From assembly GCA_019722365.1 (NCBI GenBank), contig JADFUC010001357.1:310001-374000 (forward strand): a stretch of DNA of 64,000 nt, in the 5' to 3' direction. The position numbers were made by a program, and so were the translations under genes. The notes beneath the pieces were generated by a model. The model did no database searches and was not told the DNA's origin. It saw only the letters and a program-made list of their open reading frames with translations. The stretch comes from Lithospermum erythrorhizon. Lineage: Eukaryota; Streptophyta; Magnoliopsida; Boraginales; Boraginaceae. Position 1 is the stretch's first letter; each line of letters starts with the position of its first letter. Positions 11,531 to 22,602 of this stretch are shown here, piece by piece.

Positions 11531-13920
11531 TTGCTTTCCAAGGATGAAGGTTTCCATGTGCCTCTTGGGCTGGGAAGGTATCCCTGCGGTGTGTCTTCCT
11601 CTTGTTCCTCTATGTTGAGACATGAGGTAGAGTCTCTTTTTCCTTTTGCGGTTCCTCTATGGTTTGAGAGAGGTCATCCTCCCAAGTCATCCAAAGACAC
11701 GGTTCTTTTGAGTTGGGTGGTGGCCTTTTATGTTTGCCCCAATCTCGGAAGGCGATTTCCTCTTGATTTTCTTAGCAGGGGTTGAGATTTCCTGACCTAA
11801 GGAATACTAAGCGTGCGTTCCTCACGTATTTGATGCGTAAGGGGCCTCTTCACCAAGCTACGCTACGTGGTGGTTAGTCACAATCTTGATTAAGGACACG
11901 GTGGTGGTTTTGAGGTATCTCCAGCGACCACTGTGATTGAAGTTATGGCAGACCATCCTTTTTTGCCTTAACATCTTTTTTTGGGTATCATCCAACCGCG
12001 TATTTTGTTGCTAGTGACCTTGGGAGGTAATTTCCGTATGGCTTGATTTTTAGTAGGATCATAGGTTGAATTTAATAGGAGGTCATAAGCTTTTGGACCA
12101 ATAGTTACATGCTCTATTTTGGGTCCCTCTTGAGGGTATCCTGAAAACCTTTAAGGAAGCGATGTTGCCAACTTTTCGGTTTAGTGAGGGATAGAATTCG
12201 AGCCTTTGAGCAGCTTGAATTAGATCTTCCTACCCTTATTTTTAAAGTTGAGGTGGTTGTTTAGTCTTGGAGACACACAGGGCACCTCCCAACACTTCCC
12301 TTGTGTTGGAACTTTGCCTTTTTTCTTGTAGTGTTGGCATCGACAAATTGGGATTCTTCAAGCTATAGAATGGGTTTTATCCGTATACTTGGATTTTTTC
12401 ATCTATCTTTGCGTATTTCAAGCCTTTGGTGGAGTGTGGAGGGGACAAAATTGTTGTTGTGGATCAGAAGATCTTCGTAGTAGGATATTATATGTGACAT
12501 TGACATCTATTACATGGAACCATGAGGTGGGTTTGATTTTATCATACGAAGTAGACTTACTTTTCCAAGTGTTCGCTCCCTTGATTAAAACCTTGAATTA
12601 TAATGCGGGACTATTGTAAATTGAGTTAGAGATGCCCGGCCCGGCTTTAATGTCTGAGTGAGTAGGATATTCTACAATGGATCCTCCATACAGGTATTCT
12701 TCTTATCAGTTGTTTTATGTAACTGACGCATAAGTGGTATGTTATAGTATCGTCTTCTTGTGGCGGTCTTCATCGATAAATATGATAATAGAAATCTGGA
12801 GACGCTACTTGAAGCGGGTGGCATCACCCTTAATGCCTCTGCTGTAGTTGAGTCTTTGTCGACTTCAACACATATATGACATGCTTTAGCAGTCCTCGTC
12901 GTCCGGTGAGTCGACCCGTACCTTTCGATGAGCTTACTACTCCCCGAAAGTCGTAGCGTACTTTGACCTCGGTGGGTTGGAGCGATGGTGAGAATATATA
13001 GTTGGAAGAGACCTTGTCTTAACTTCGAGGTTATTATCCACTTTCTTGCAGGAGACCATTCATAGCTCTTTAAATGAAACTCCTCGATTGGATGCCTAGT
13101 ATCCTCGATTTGCTAGTATATCTTGAGGGAACGTTTGACTCGAGGAAGGGTAATCCTTCTCTGCATCACTTTAGTGTGAGCGTTCCTTCTTTTCGAAAGT
13201 GGGCCACATGACCTTCTTGGTTAAGGAGAACTTGATTTGTTTTAGAAGTCTGGCGTATACTTCTTTCTTTAGAGGCTTGGAAGCTTCTTTGGCTTCATGG
13301 CTCATGCAGCCCTCAGTAGAGGCATAGAGTAGAGAATTACGTACCACTTTATTAGTAGTATCTGCGAGAAGCTTTCATGTGAGCTGCAGATTTCAAAGTT
13401 GCTTTCGAGAAAGGTTTTGGGAAGTATTCCCGACATAATATCTTGCAGAGATTCAATCATTACCTTGAATACACATCTTGATGTTGGCATGAATTTGAGC
13501 CTATCTGCATTTTAGGTTTAAGGCTTCTCCATTGATTGATGAAGTGCAGCTAACTTGTTGTGCTTCGATTAGCGCTCTATCATCTTGCTTGTCCTCTTTT
13601 ATCTTGTGAAGCGATTGAGGATTCGCTCTCCAATTGAGCTAAACTATCTATGGAGGCCGGGCTATAAGTCGATTAATACCCGGTCGAGCAGCATTCCACT
13701 TTGAGGGAGCGAGCAGTATTTGACCATTTCATCCCACCCGGTCCCGGCATTATTACATGTCTCGACAAAGTAGTCTACGTGTAATTGTTTGAGTTCCAGT
13801 TCCATGAATTGTTGGAGATAGCCCAGGCCGATAGTCGGCGCCAGTGGTTTGATAAAATCTCTTTGTACTAGGAACACAAAGGGATTTTTATTATTTCGGT
13901 GCACATAAATAATAAAGACT

Positions 13921-14650
13921 TGTATCTTTTTAGTAAATTGTTTAGAGCAAAAAATAAGTCTTTACTTTATCTTTGATAATTTTCTCTGATCTCTTTTATT
14001 ATCATTGATTGATAATTTTATCATCTATCATACTGTCTTAACAAAGTACTTTTAAACTATATAACCAACTAAAAAATATGGAGGAAATATCTTTTATGAC
14101 GAGTCATTCAATAATTCAATGTGGTGAATAAACATGGGAATATTTCTGAATTAAGTAAATGAATAAATAATAAATAAATCTGTAACCAGCTAGCTAACGA
14201 GCTTGAGTGTTGCTATCCTAATTTGCTAATGAAGTTTTGCCATCTTAAAACTGTATGATAACTTAATTTTTACTAAAGTCAATTTCTTCAAAATATCCCT
14301 AAAACCCACACCACTAATATAATCACTCGAGAAATTAGGGATCGCTCCTCTAAAATTTTGAAAATTATATTTTTATTATTAGAAAATAGAATTTTACCAT
14401 TTATTTATTCAAAAATTAAGTTGTCCGCCCCCCCTAAATTTTTATATATTTTTCTTCATTTACATAATAATAACTATATTTCGACTCCTCTATATAAATT
14501 TTTTGATTCCGTCAGTTAATATAATCAAAAAAATTATGCATGCCAATTGCCAGCAGTGAAATCCTCGAGGTTCTTATGGTTGTCGCAAAAAAGAAAAAGT
14601 CTCCCATTTCCAATAGTATAATAATCATTTTTTGTTTCTTCAACTTACAT
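13921..14650. other. Laccase 5' flank
   Basis: AT-rich sequence returning to the composition of gene flanks. Apart from one copy of a dispersed AT-rich repeat (14325-14520) and the TATA box listed separately, nothing specific is seen. Confidence 0.5.
14325..14520 (+). repeat. Dispersed AT-rich repeat R3, copy 1 (laccase promoter)
   Basis: This is the first of three related copies (others at 15705-15865 and 40688-40870). Shared blocks are CTCTAAAATTTTGAAAATTATATTT, a run ending CATTTATT, a CCCC(C)TAAATTTTTATATATTTTTCTTC block and CTCTATATAAA followed by TTGATTC. The GCCCCTCTAAATTTT to CTATATAAATTTTTGATTC layout resembles ends of common plant non-autonomous elements. The copy lies 300 to 490 bases upstream of the laccase start codon. 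Confidence 0.65.
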
Positions 14651-14658
14651 TATAAATA
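14651..14658 (+). promoter_or_regulatory. TATA box of the laccase gene
   Basis: TATAAATA lies 159 bases before the start codon. A pyrimidine-rich TCATCATTCCCAACTC stretch at about 14680 is a fitting transcription start. The 5' leader would be about 130 bases. Confidence 0.65.
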
Positions 14659-14816
14659 CCACTAAGCTTTATCATCATTCCCAACTCAAATATACATACA
14701 AAAAAGGCTTCTGTTTTCTGTACATATGAAAAAGGAAGTTTTTGGCTTGTCTGATTAATTAGTTCTATATATATATATTGTTTTGAGGTTATAGAATTTT
14801 GGTTCTGTGATTATAA

Positions 14817-17800
14817 ATGGCAAGTCCCACATTCTTGCTAGGTTGTGCTCTGCTCTTTCTTGTCTCTTCTTGTGCCTCTGCTGCCATTGTAGAGGAAACA
14901 TTTCATGTAAACTTCTTTTACCTACCATTATTCTGTGTTACTGTTCCAACAATCCCAAAAATATTGTCTTAAGTTTAGAATATGTATTAATTGTTGTATT
15001 TTTTTTTTAGTTCAAATTTTGTCTATATGTAAATGTTATATTTGGTAAAAATATATCAATAAATAATATTTTAAAGTATTTTACTTTTAAGTAAATATTA
15101 TGATTCAAAACAAATTTATTACATCTTTCACAATTAAAATTACAAACTTTATTAATTTTGATCATTGAAATAAAGTGTGATAATTTTAAAATGGATAGGA
15201 TATTTTCTTCTGTATCTCTATATCTATATCAATTGATAAGGGAACTTTTTCATCTATGACTCTTGAATAATGACATTTTATGGAGAAATAAATACGTAAG
15301 GAACGGAATTTACACTTTCGAATTGATAAAAACGTTCTAAAAAATGATCGCGGACATAGTTCAATGGTTAAGAGCTTTAGATTGGTGTTGTGTCACTTAG
15401 CTGCGTAAGTGATGAAGGTTCGAGCCTGAGGATGTGTTCGACCAGGAGTTCTGATGTGGTAAAGAGAGGCTTAAATCGCAGCAAGCTAAAAGCATGCTCA
15501 CCGCGATTTATTTACGTGATATGTAAAGGTTTGCTTGACGGGGCCGCCCAAGATGAGTGTGATCGATAAAAACGTTTTAAAAAGCAAGAGGTTGACTCTG
15601 CTGCTCGTATACATGAATAAATAAGCGTAACATACACTTTAAAACTCACTGAAAATAGATTACCCTTATCAATAGATAAGTGGAAGAACTGAGGAGCATG
15701 GGTCAACGGTCATTTGGATTACAAATTTTGAAAATTATATTTTTATTATTAAAAATAGAATTTTCTCATTTATTATTCATTGTTAGCCCCTCTAATTTTA
15801 CGTATATTTTTCTTCGTTTATATAATATTAATTCTTGGCCTACATATAAAATTCATGGTTCCTGCAGATAATCATCACCATCACTTAAAAAACATATATA
15901 TATATATATGACTAATCAACTAAAAACTCAGTTGGACATAAAATAAACTTATACAAATAACCTTGCTAATAATGTTAATTTTTTCTATATAAAAGTGTCC
16001 AAAATTTAGTGTCTAATTATATATATTGATAAAAACATAAAGTTATATGTATATACAGTAATTTGACTTCAAAAGCATGCATGTAACTTGTAAGGTACTC
16101 CGTATTTTTTATCAAAAAAAAATTCCAATTAAATGAAGTCGGAGTGATTTATGGTGCTTCTTAGATAAAATTGGTCAATTAATTTTATGTCTCACTGTAG
16201 GTGGCCAATTTAACAATAGAGAGGCTATGCATACAAAAAACGATTGTGGCAGTTAATGGAAGTTATCCAGGCCCTGTTCTTCGAGTAAGGGAGGGTGATT
16301 CTGTCATTCTACATGTTGTCAACGATTCACCATACGATCTTACTATACACTGGTAATCTTTTTTTATATATTATTGATTCCCATGTACTGTCGTACTTAA
16401 AAGATTATCACATTTTAACTTTTTATCTTTTTAATAGTTGAATTTTGACCATAAATATTTTTGTATGTGTTATATAATATTTTAAGAAAAATATATTAAT
16501 GGAAATAATTTGAAATGTATTTTAACTATTATAAAACACAAACAAAAATATCTACGGTCAAAGTTCAACTATTAAAAAATCAAAAAGTCAAAATGTGACA
16601 ATTTTTTAAGGACGGAAAAGTATTATATAGAACCACTGCGACTATATGTTAAAACCGTTTACTGAAAAAAGAGTTTTCACGATATATATCGAGAACTATT
16701 TACATTATTTCATTGTTATTCACTTATGCAGGCATGGATTAATTCAATTTAGAAATAGTTGGGCTGATGGACCTGATTATGTTACTCAATGTCCGATAAA
16801 GCCAGGAAATACATATACATATAGGTTCAATGTTACATCACAAGAAGGAACACTTTGGTGGCATGCTCATATTTCATATCTTAGAGCAACGGTTCATGGA
16901 GCAATTATCATTCGTCCTAGAAAGGGTCGGACTTATCCATTCCCCAAACCAGACAAAGAGGTTCCAATCATATTTGGTATGCTCCATAATATTCTTATTA
17001 ACTTAAAAAGTATATTTGAGAAGTAGATTATTGTGAACGGTTGAATATAACCTTTTGAAGTCGAAAAACAAATGAATTATTGTATCGTATGAATACAAGA
17101 TATCAATAATTGATAAAATTTTCTGATTGTATAATATAATTACAGGAGAGTGGTGGTATTCAAACGTAGAGGACATTGTAAATGAAGGTCAAGCGTACGG
17201 TGTTCCACCTAATCTTTCAGATGCTTTTACTATTAATGGTCAACCTGGAGATCTTTACAATTGTTCTGCAAATAGTGAGTACTTCTTAAACAAATTGTTC
17301 CTTGAAAAGTATGAAAACACTTGATATCCTCTGGCCCTCCCTTCGACAAAAATTCATGTCGCACGTTAGTACGTTACAAAATTGAACGTCATGTATTGAA
17401 TGGTTATGTCATATATCCCAATCTATATAGTGTCCAACTATCCATCATACATGGTGTTTACCCATATAAGTTAGAAGTCATATGAAGAGTACAGAAAGGA
17501 CGTTGAGGATCATCGAGAAAACACCATGTGCTACTTTATTTTTGTGTGCATTTAGCTGCCTATTACTAATATACTTTTTGTTACAGGTATGTACAAATTG
17601 CAAGTAAAACAAGGGAAAACATATCTCCTCCGCCTTGTTAATGCTGTAATGCAGAGCATCCTATTTTTCAAGATGGCAAATCACTCATTCACAGTTGTTG
17701 CAGTTGATGCTAGTTATGTTAACCCTTATACGACCGATATAATCACAATCACTCCAGGGCAAACCATGGATGTGCTCTTGAAGGCTGATCAACCTATAGG

Positions 17801-18833
17801 GTCATACTACATGAGGACTAAAGTTTATCAAGGTTCAGATCTTATCGCGTTTAGTAGACAAAACTCTACCGCGGTAATTGAGTATATTGGTTCAAAATCT
17901 ACAACTCCAATCATGCCAATTTTACCCGATCATAGTGCCAATGATACCGCTCACAGATTTTTTACGAATTTGACCGGGCTTACAACTGCACCATTTTGGC
18001 ATCCTGTTCCACAACAAGTAGATGAACGTTTGTTGATTACACTTGGTCTAGGTCTGCTTCCATGTGAGGGTCAAGGAAACACATCATGTCTAGGTCCAAA
18101 TGGACAAAGAATTGCTGCAAGCATGAATAACAGATCATTTGAGCCATCTAAGGAGTTGTCAATTCTTGAAGCATACTATTACAATGTTAGTGATATCTAC
18201 ACAACCGATTTTCCAATTGAGCCTCCTGTGAAATTTGACTACTCAAATGAGTCCAATACTTTCAATTTTGCCCTTTTACCAACCGTCAGATCACATGGGG
18301 TGAGGCAGATTAAATACAATTCAACGGTGGAGATCATTTTCCAAAATACTGCATTAGGTTCTGTAGAAAACCATCCTATGCATTTGCATGGACATGACTT
18401 TCATGTCATAGCTCTAGGATATGGAAACTATAATCCTGCTACTGCACGGTTCAATCTGGTTAATCCACAACTACAAAATACGGTTGCTGTTCCGATTGGA
18501 GGATGGACAGTTATTCGATTTCGAGCAAATAATCCAGGTATGATTCATAACACCAATGTTTTACTGTACCCACTCTTGGATCAATTCGGAAACATCCTCC
18601 TTGTTATCACAAGGGTAAGGTTGCGTATTATTCGGGAGCCTCTTCAAAAATTCATGTTAATTTTTTTCACTAATTTTTTTTTATATATATTTAACCTAAC
18701 AGGTGTATGGTTTATGCATTGTCATTTGGAAGTCCATGTACCTTGGGGTCTAGCAACTGCATTTATAGTTGAGAATGGACCAACTCCTGAAACATCACTC
18801 ATTGCACCTCCCCAAGATCTACCAAAGTGCTAG
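14817..18833 (+). CDS. Laccase (p-diphenol:oxygen oxidoreductase), multicopper oxidase
   Basis: Six exons join in frame with GT-AG borders: 14817-14906, 16201-16352, 16732-16976, 17146-17274, 17587-18537, 18703-18833 (1698 nt, 565 residues). Residues 1-22 form a signal peptide, so the enzyme is apoplastic. Laccases oxidise monolignols and other phenols by one electron and reduce O2 to water with four coppers. All four copper clusters are present: IHWHG (79-83), WWHAH (123-127), [11 protein letters not shown] (468-478) and HCHLEVH (528-534), with Leu539 as the axial residue of the type 1 site, as in high-potential plant laccases. Many N-x-S/T sites suggest glycosylation. Exon 1 encodes only the signal peptide and the first mature residues, as is usual in this family. 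Intron 1 carries a SINE and one R3 repeat. Intron 5 is 165 nt, a multiple of three, and has no stop codon. Which laccase clade this belongs to, and whether it works in lignin or another phenolic pathway, cannot be settled here. Confidence 0.95.
15344..15564 (+). mobile_element. tRNA-derived SINE in laccase intron 1
   Basis: A pol III A box (TAGTTCAATGG, 15357) and a near-perfect B box (GGTTCGAGCC, 15417) lie 60 bases apart, as in tRNA-derived SINEs. The element is bounded by a target-site duplication of 19-20 bases with one mismatch: GATAAAAACGTTCTAAAAA at 15325 and GATAAAAACGTTTTAAAAA at 15565. The body is about 220 bp. It is not a tRNA gene, because no acceptor stem forms. The insertion has the same orientation as the laccase. 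Confidence 0.8.
15705..15865 (+). repeat. Dispersed AT-rich repeat R3, copy 2 (laccase intron 1)
   Basis: This copy matches R3 copy 1 at 14325 in order and orientation: AAATTTTGAAAATTATATTT, then TTTATTATTCA, then GCCCCTCTAATTTTACGTAT, TTTTTCTTCGTTTATATAAT, and a CTACATATAAAATTCATGG end. It lies 120 bases after the SINE. Confidence 0.65.
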
Positions 18834-19488
18834 TCGAAGTCTATTTGCTTTTACTTGATCATTTGGTCGCTCTTAATTAATGTTGTCATGGAGCGAGTTA
18901 ATTAGGTGTAATAATAAATTGGGTTTATTAAGAGGTAAAAGGAGAATAACATAAAATTAGCTTATTCAAAATGATCTGCCACTAGTAGTCCTTCCAATAC
19001 CAGCAACACAATCAAATGTGTTGACAATTTAATCCTTTAGTTTTGTTTCTATTTAATAGAACTGAAGGAATCTATTGCAATAAGAGAATATGTATTATTC
19101 CAAACTTCATCAATTCATCAAGTGTTCTCATTTATTGGGTATTGTCTGATATATTGCATATAAACATATTTGAATGATTTACTTGAATTTTATTTGGGTC
19201 ATTTCGGTTTTTATGAACTCGGATTAAACTTTATAATTTTGGGGATACATTAGATTGAGCTTTTGCAGTTTGAATTCGGGCTTGGGCCTTGGGGGTAACA
19301 ATTTGTTTCTTTTAACATTTAAATTTGACTTTTGAAGTTTCACACCTCTAAAATGGGCTATTATTAATATGACATCTAATGCAATACTTGATTGTCAAAA
19401 AATGTCTAAATACAAATTATAAATAAAACTGAAAATGCATAAATACAACAAAATTTGAAATGACCATTCACAAAATAAGAGTCTAAAA
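18834..19488. other. Laccase 3' flank
   Basis: About 1 kb separates the laccase stop from the stop of the convergent SOUL gene. This part is AT-rich, with no open frame or recognised element. Polyadenylation signals are plausible (AATAATAAATTGGG near 18908) but not decisive. Confidence 0.4.
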
Positions 19489-19700
19489 TATTTGTATCAA
19501 AGTGTGGTTGAATAGTCTATCTCGAGATCACGTGAGCCATGGAATATTTTCATCCACACATATTATATTTTTTTGAACAAAAATATTCATATCAAAGTAT
19601 CGTTGAATTGCCTATCTCGAAATCACGTGACCATGGAATATTTTCATACACACCTCTTTCTCGGGATATTTTCATCCAAACACGTATTATTATTTTTTCT
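19489..19700 (+). repeat. Tandem duplication, about 100-bp unit, with CACGTG
   Basis: Two adjacent units share TATCAAAGT, GTTGAAT, CTATCTCGA, ATCACGTGA, CCATGGAATATTTTCAT and GAACAAAA. A partial third unit (GGATATTTTCATCCA to CTCGAACAAAA) follows. It lies between two convergent genes. The CACGTG core would be a G box if it sat in a promoter, but here it more likely is passive repeat sequence. Confidence 0.7.
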
Positions 19701-19847
19701 CGAACAAAAATATAATACAGTTACAAAAGTATCGAAATATTACAATCAAGACAAGTTTTAAAACTCCATGATTCAAACTACACAACACCAAATCACTCCA
19801 AATATTACAATCAATAAACTACGTAACCTCAAACCCCAAAATAATCA

Positions 19848-20441
19848 TCACTCAACAGGGATCATAACTTCATTAGTCCTAAACATAGGCAAAGTAATCC
19901 AAGGAGGATTAAACCTAGCCAACACAAAATCCCCCACAACCTTAAACCCATCCTTCTCCAAACACTTCCTCAACTTCCCAACTTTCCCCTCCACCACCTC
20001 ATCACTTGCCACCCCACTAAAAGTCACCACCCCATACTTCCTCTCCACCTCCTCCCTTACTACCACCCTCTCATCCAACGGCTTCGGCGTCTCCTCTACC
20101 TTCTTATACTCCTCCGGGAGTATAAACTGCATGGTCACCAATGTGCCCTCATTCTTCGTCACTACTGGAACAGTCATATCAATTTTTTCCGACTTTTTTG
20201 TGATCACTGGAGAGGTCATTGCGATGGGTTGTTGCTTGGTGTTTTTGGGGTTGCCGAAGGCGCCAATGTAGGAGGCGAGGAGGCTGAAACCGCCGTCTTT
20301 GTCGCCTTTCATGTCGGATGGGTCGTATGTTACTTGTGCTATAACAGATGGGAAGTATTTTCGGACCTCGTAATCCATGGTTGATTTTATTATTTCGTAT
20401 TTGGGTGTTGCTACTTTGATTTTGCCAAAAACCATGCCCAT
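19848..20441 (-). CDS. SOUL/HBP family haem-binding protein
   Basis: A single uninterrupted frame encodes 197 residues, close to the usual length of plant cytosolic SOUL proteins. It opens with MGMVFGKIKV and then the family's start of fold (TPKYEIIKSTMDYEVRKY). The core follows: ASYIGAFGNPKN, then PIAMTSPVITK, KIDMTVPVVTK, MQFILPEEYK and PLDERVVVREEVERKYGVV. It ends ARFNPPWITLPMFRTNEVMI near the C terminus, another family hallmark. Family members bind haem or other tetrapyrroles and are thought to carry or buffer them. No transit or signal peptide is evident, so a cytosolic place is likely. The gene is convergent with the laccase. A pure TA microsatellite lies about 45 bases upstream of the start codon and may affect the leader or promoter. 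Confidence 0.92.
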   Translation of the reverse strand: MGMVFGKIKVATPKYEIIKSTMDYEVRKYFPSVIAQVTYDPSDMKGDKDGGFSLLASYIGAFGNPKNTKQQPIAMTSPVITKKSEKIDMTVPVVTKNEGTLVTMQFILPEEYKKVEETPKPLDERVVVREEVERKYGVVTFSGVASDEVVEGKVGKLRKCLEKDGFKVVGDFVLARFNPPWITLPMFRTNEVMIPVE

Positions 20442-20481
20442 TTTGAAGATGAAATATATTTGGTATGAATATAATGAATCG

Positions 20482-20483
<2 letters not shown>

Positions 20484-20517
<34 letters not shown>
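20484..20517. repeat. (TA)n microsatellite upstream of the SOUL gene
   Basis: An uninterrupted run of about 16 TA units lies 45 to 75 bases 5' of the SOUL start codon on the minus strand. It probably falls in the leader or core promoter. Such runs vary in length between individuals. Confidence 0.9.
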
Positions 20518-20521
<4 letters not shown>

Positions 20522-21429
20522 CTAATATTAGGATATCGAGAAATACAAAAGATATTGGAAGATATTAGTATGATGAACTATTATTATTATATTGATGAAA
20601 TGACTAGGGTACTTATAGAAGAAGTGGACAATTAGTTTGGGACATTATAGGGGGAATGTTGACTGCATGCATGGCGGCAAAGGGGGGTTCTCGAATAGTG
20701 CAAGCTAAGGAAGGTTCTTGATGGAGGTTGTTTAGCTGATGAGTGGATGAGCTTTATTTATTTGAAGAATTTCTTGTGGAGATTGTTGAATGCAGGAGTG
20801 GAGTTCGTTAAGCCACGACGTTGCGCCAAGCAATTTGGAAAAGAGAAATTAATACATACATCCTTCTTTTGAGTGGAATAATAGTTTTGACTTGCGTACG
20901 AATATGGTCACATATTCCTAAAGTTTTAATTTAAGATCATGTACATAGATTTTCTAAAAATTATAATAGGAAGTAAAAATATTAAAAATAAATAAAATAA
21001 TGCTTTTTCAATTTTACTAAATTAGTTTAAGTGCGACTTTTTCTTTTTGAATCATGAAAATCTTGAAATACTAAATTTTCATATTTTAGGTGAATAATAG
21101 AAAAGCTGCTAAAGTACATATATAAACAGGTAACTCCTAAAATAAGAAAAATGATTATTGAAAGTAAATTTTAGAGAAAATTTTAAGAGAGTCGATGCAC
21201 GTGCTTTAATAGTCCATATTAATATCACAATTCACTAAAAAATTAACACATAAAGATTTGAGTATAACATTTAAAATTTTAATAATCAATAATAAAAAAT
21301 TAACATGAAATAAAGGATTATCTTTGGAACCCTCTATAGTCGTTCCGTGATTTTAAAAAATTGTTAAATATTTAAACACTTTAAGAAGTATAATATATTT
21401 CATCTGTTTATTTTAAGTAACGCACGGAC

Positions 21430-21665
21430 TAATCACAAGATTAGCATTTGTATGAAGGAAAATAATATACGAGTCTGAGTTCGAAAAAATTCATTTTCAT
21501 AATCAACAATAGTGAGATTCCGGTTCGAATCCTTCCAACAATAACTAGTGGTACCGGTGTTTTAAAAGAGCAAAAATTGGGGCTCATGTTCTTTCCGTTA
21601 AGCAGTAGCACCACAGTCCGCAGCTAGCCCAGCTCGGTATCTAAGTATTGCGCACCAAACTGGAA
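21430..21665 (+). mobile_element. Possible SINE fragment with perfect B box
   Basis: GGTTCGAATCC at 21522-21532 is a perfect pol III B box. Downstream lies a body of about 130 bp (GGTACCGGTGTTTTAAAAGAG, CAGCTAGCCCAGCTCGG) of different composition from the flanks. A clear A box and target-site duplication were not found, so this is weaker than the other two. Confidence 0.35.
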
Positions 21666-22421
21666 GGTGATTATTTTCAAAGCAACAATATACTTAGACA
21701 TCTATAGTATAGAGATGACATATAAAGATTGTTGTACACCTGGCTTGAAAATAGAATTGATCATATGCTATTCCAAGTTTCCAACCCATTAGTATGTCTC
21801 AAAGAGTTGTATCAGGCTCGTGACCGCTTCATTAGTCCGATGAGTGAAGTGGGCATAGAATTTTTTTGTCCTAGATTCAAGTCCATTGATAATAATTTAT
21901 TGAATCATTCATAGGATTAATATGCTTAAATAATTAAACGTAATTAATGTTAGTTAATATATATTACTCCCCTTCATTATAATTCATCGTTCACTTTATC
22001 ATTGCAACCTTTTGTATTGGAATAAAAGAAAATCTTTTTTGTCTTCTAATATTTTTATTTTCACTAGTTAATATTTTTCTCTCTCCTTAAAAATAATAAA
22101 ATTAATTATTATATTAATAAATTACTTTATTTTGAAATTTGAATGTCGATTAGCGAGATGGAAAAAATAATAAAAAGTCATGCATAAATGTGGTACTCCT
22201 TAAGTATATAAAGTTACTTAGTGTAAGATAATATGGGTATATTCATATGTATCAATACACAGCTAACTCTTTAAATAATAAAAGTTATTTAATTATTTGG
22301 ATTTATTAGACAGCTTCCCTAAAAATGACACAGGAATTTTATAATAGAAATAAATAAATTATTTACTTTAAAAATCAAGGCGGGTATAGAAGTAACCACG
22401 TAGTCTCATAAACTCGCTAAA

Positions 22422-22602
22422 TCTTGAGAAGCGTAAGTTCATTTCGTGAAGCTAAAGTGTTAAGTATTATCTGGCTTCTTTAATAACTTAAATGCGGTAT
22501 GGGTTTGAGGCTACCGTAAGGAGTAGAATCTTTGTATATACAGGGGCTTTGCTCACGGGGGACGCCGAGGGGGTCGTTAGTGCCACGGTTTTGCTCTTTT
22601 TT
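22422..22602 (+). mobile_element. 181-bp insertion with 14-bp target-site duplication, SINE-like
   Basis: ATAAACTCGCTAAA occurs perfectly at 22408-22421 and 22603-22616 and brackets a 181-bp GC-richer body. The body ends in GGTTTTGCTCTTTTTT, a T-run of the kind that ends pol III transcripts. A weak B-box-like GGTTTGAGGCT lies at about 22503. The long perfect duplication points to recent target-primed insertion. The left half has no convincing A box, so the tRNA origin is uncertain. Confidence 0.65.

Larger units (their letters stand above)
4260..13920. mobile_element. Decayed repeat region, probably retroelement remains
   Basis: The GC content rises visibly against both flanks and CpG dinucleotides are common. 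No long open frame survives on either strand. Several short tandem arrays are present (about 4.79, 6.43, 9.83, 10.79 and 11.24 kb). Small fragments suggest an LTR retroelement relic, but I did not find a reverse transcriptase, integrase, protease or zinc-knuckle motif, nor a matching pair of LTRs. The assignment rests on composition, internal repetition and absence of genes, so it is tentative. Confidence 0.45.

Noticed and set aside
11531..11785. 84-codon frame in the decayed region
   Set aside because: No recognisable domain and it sits among tandem duplications; length is within chance for this composition.
15351..15430. Possible tRNA gene
   Set aside because: A and B boxes are present, but no acceptor or anticodon stem forms, and the unit continues another 130 bases to a target-site duplication. 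It is a SINE.
16646..17026. Separate gene starting at the ATG at 16646
   Set aside because: The open frame is laccase exon 3 (16732-16976) read out into its flanking introns; the ATG lies in intron 2.
19768..20271. Plus-strand 167-codon frame
   Set aside because: It is the antisense shadow of the SOUL gene, whose minus-strand frame has full family likeness.
21815..21860. Hammerhead-like GTCCGATGAGTGAAG phrase
   Set aside because: The conserved CTGATGAG and GAAAC cores and flanking stems are not present.
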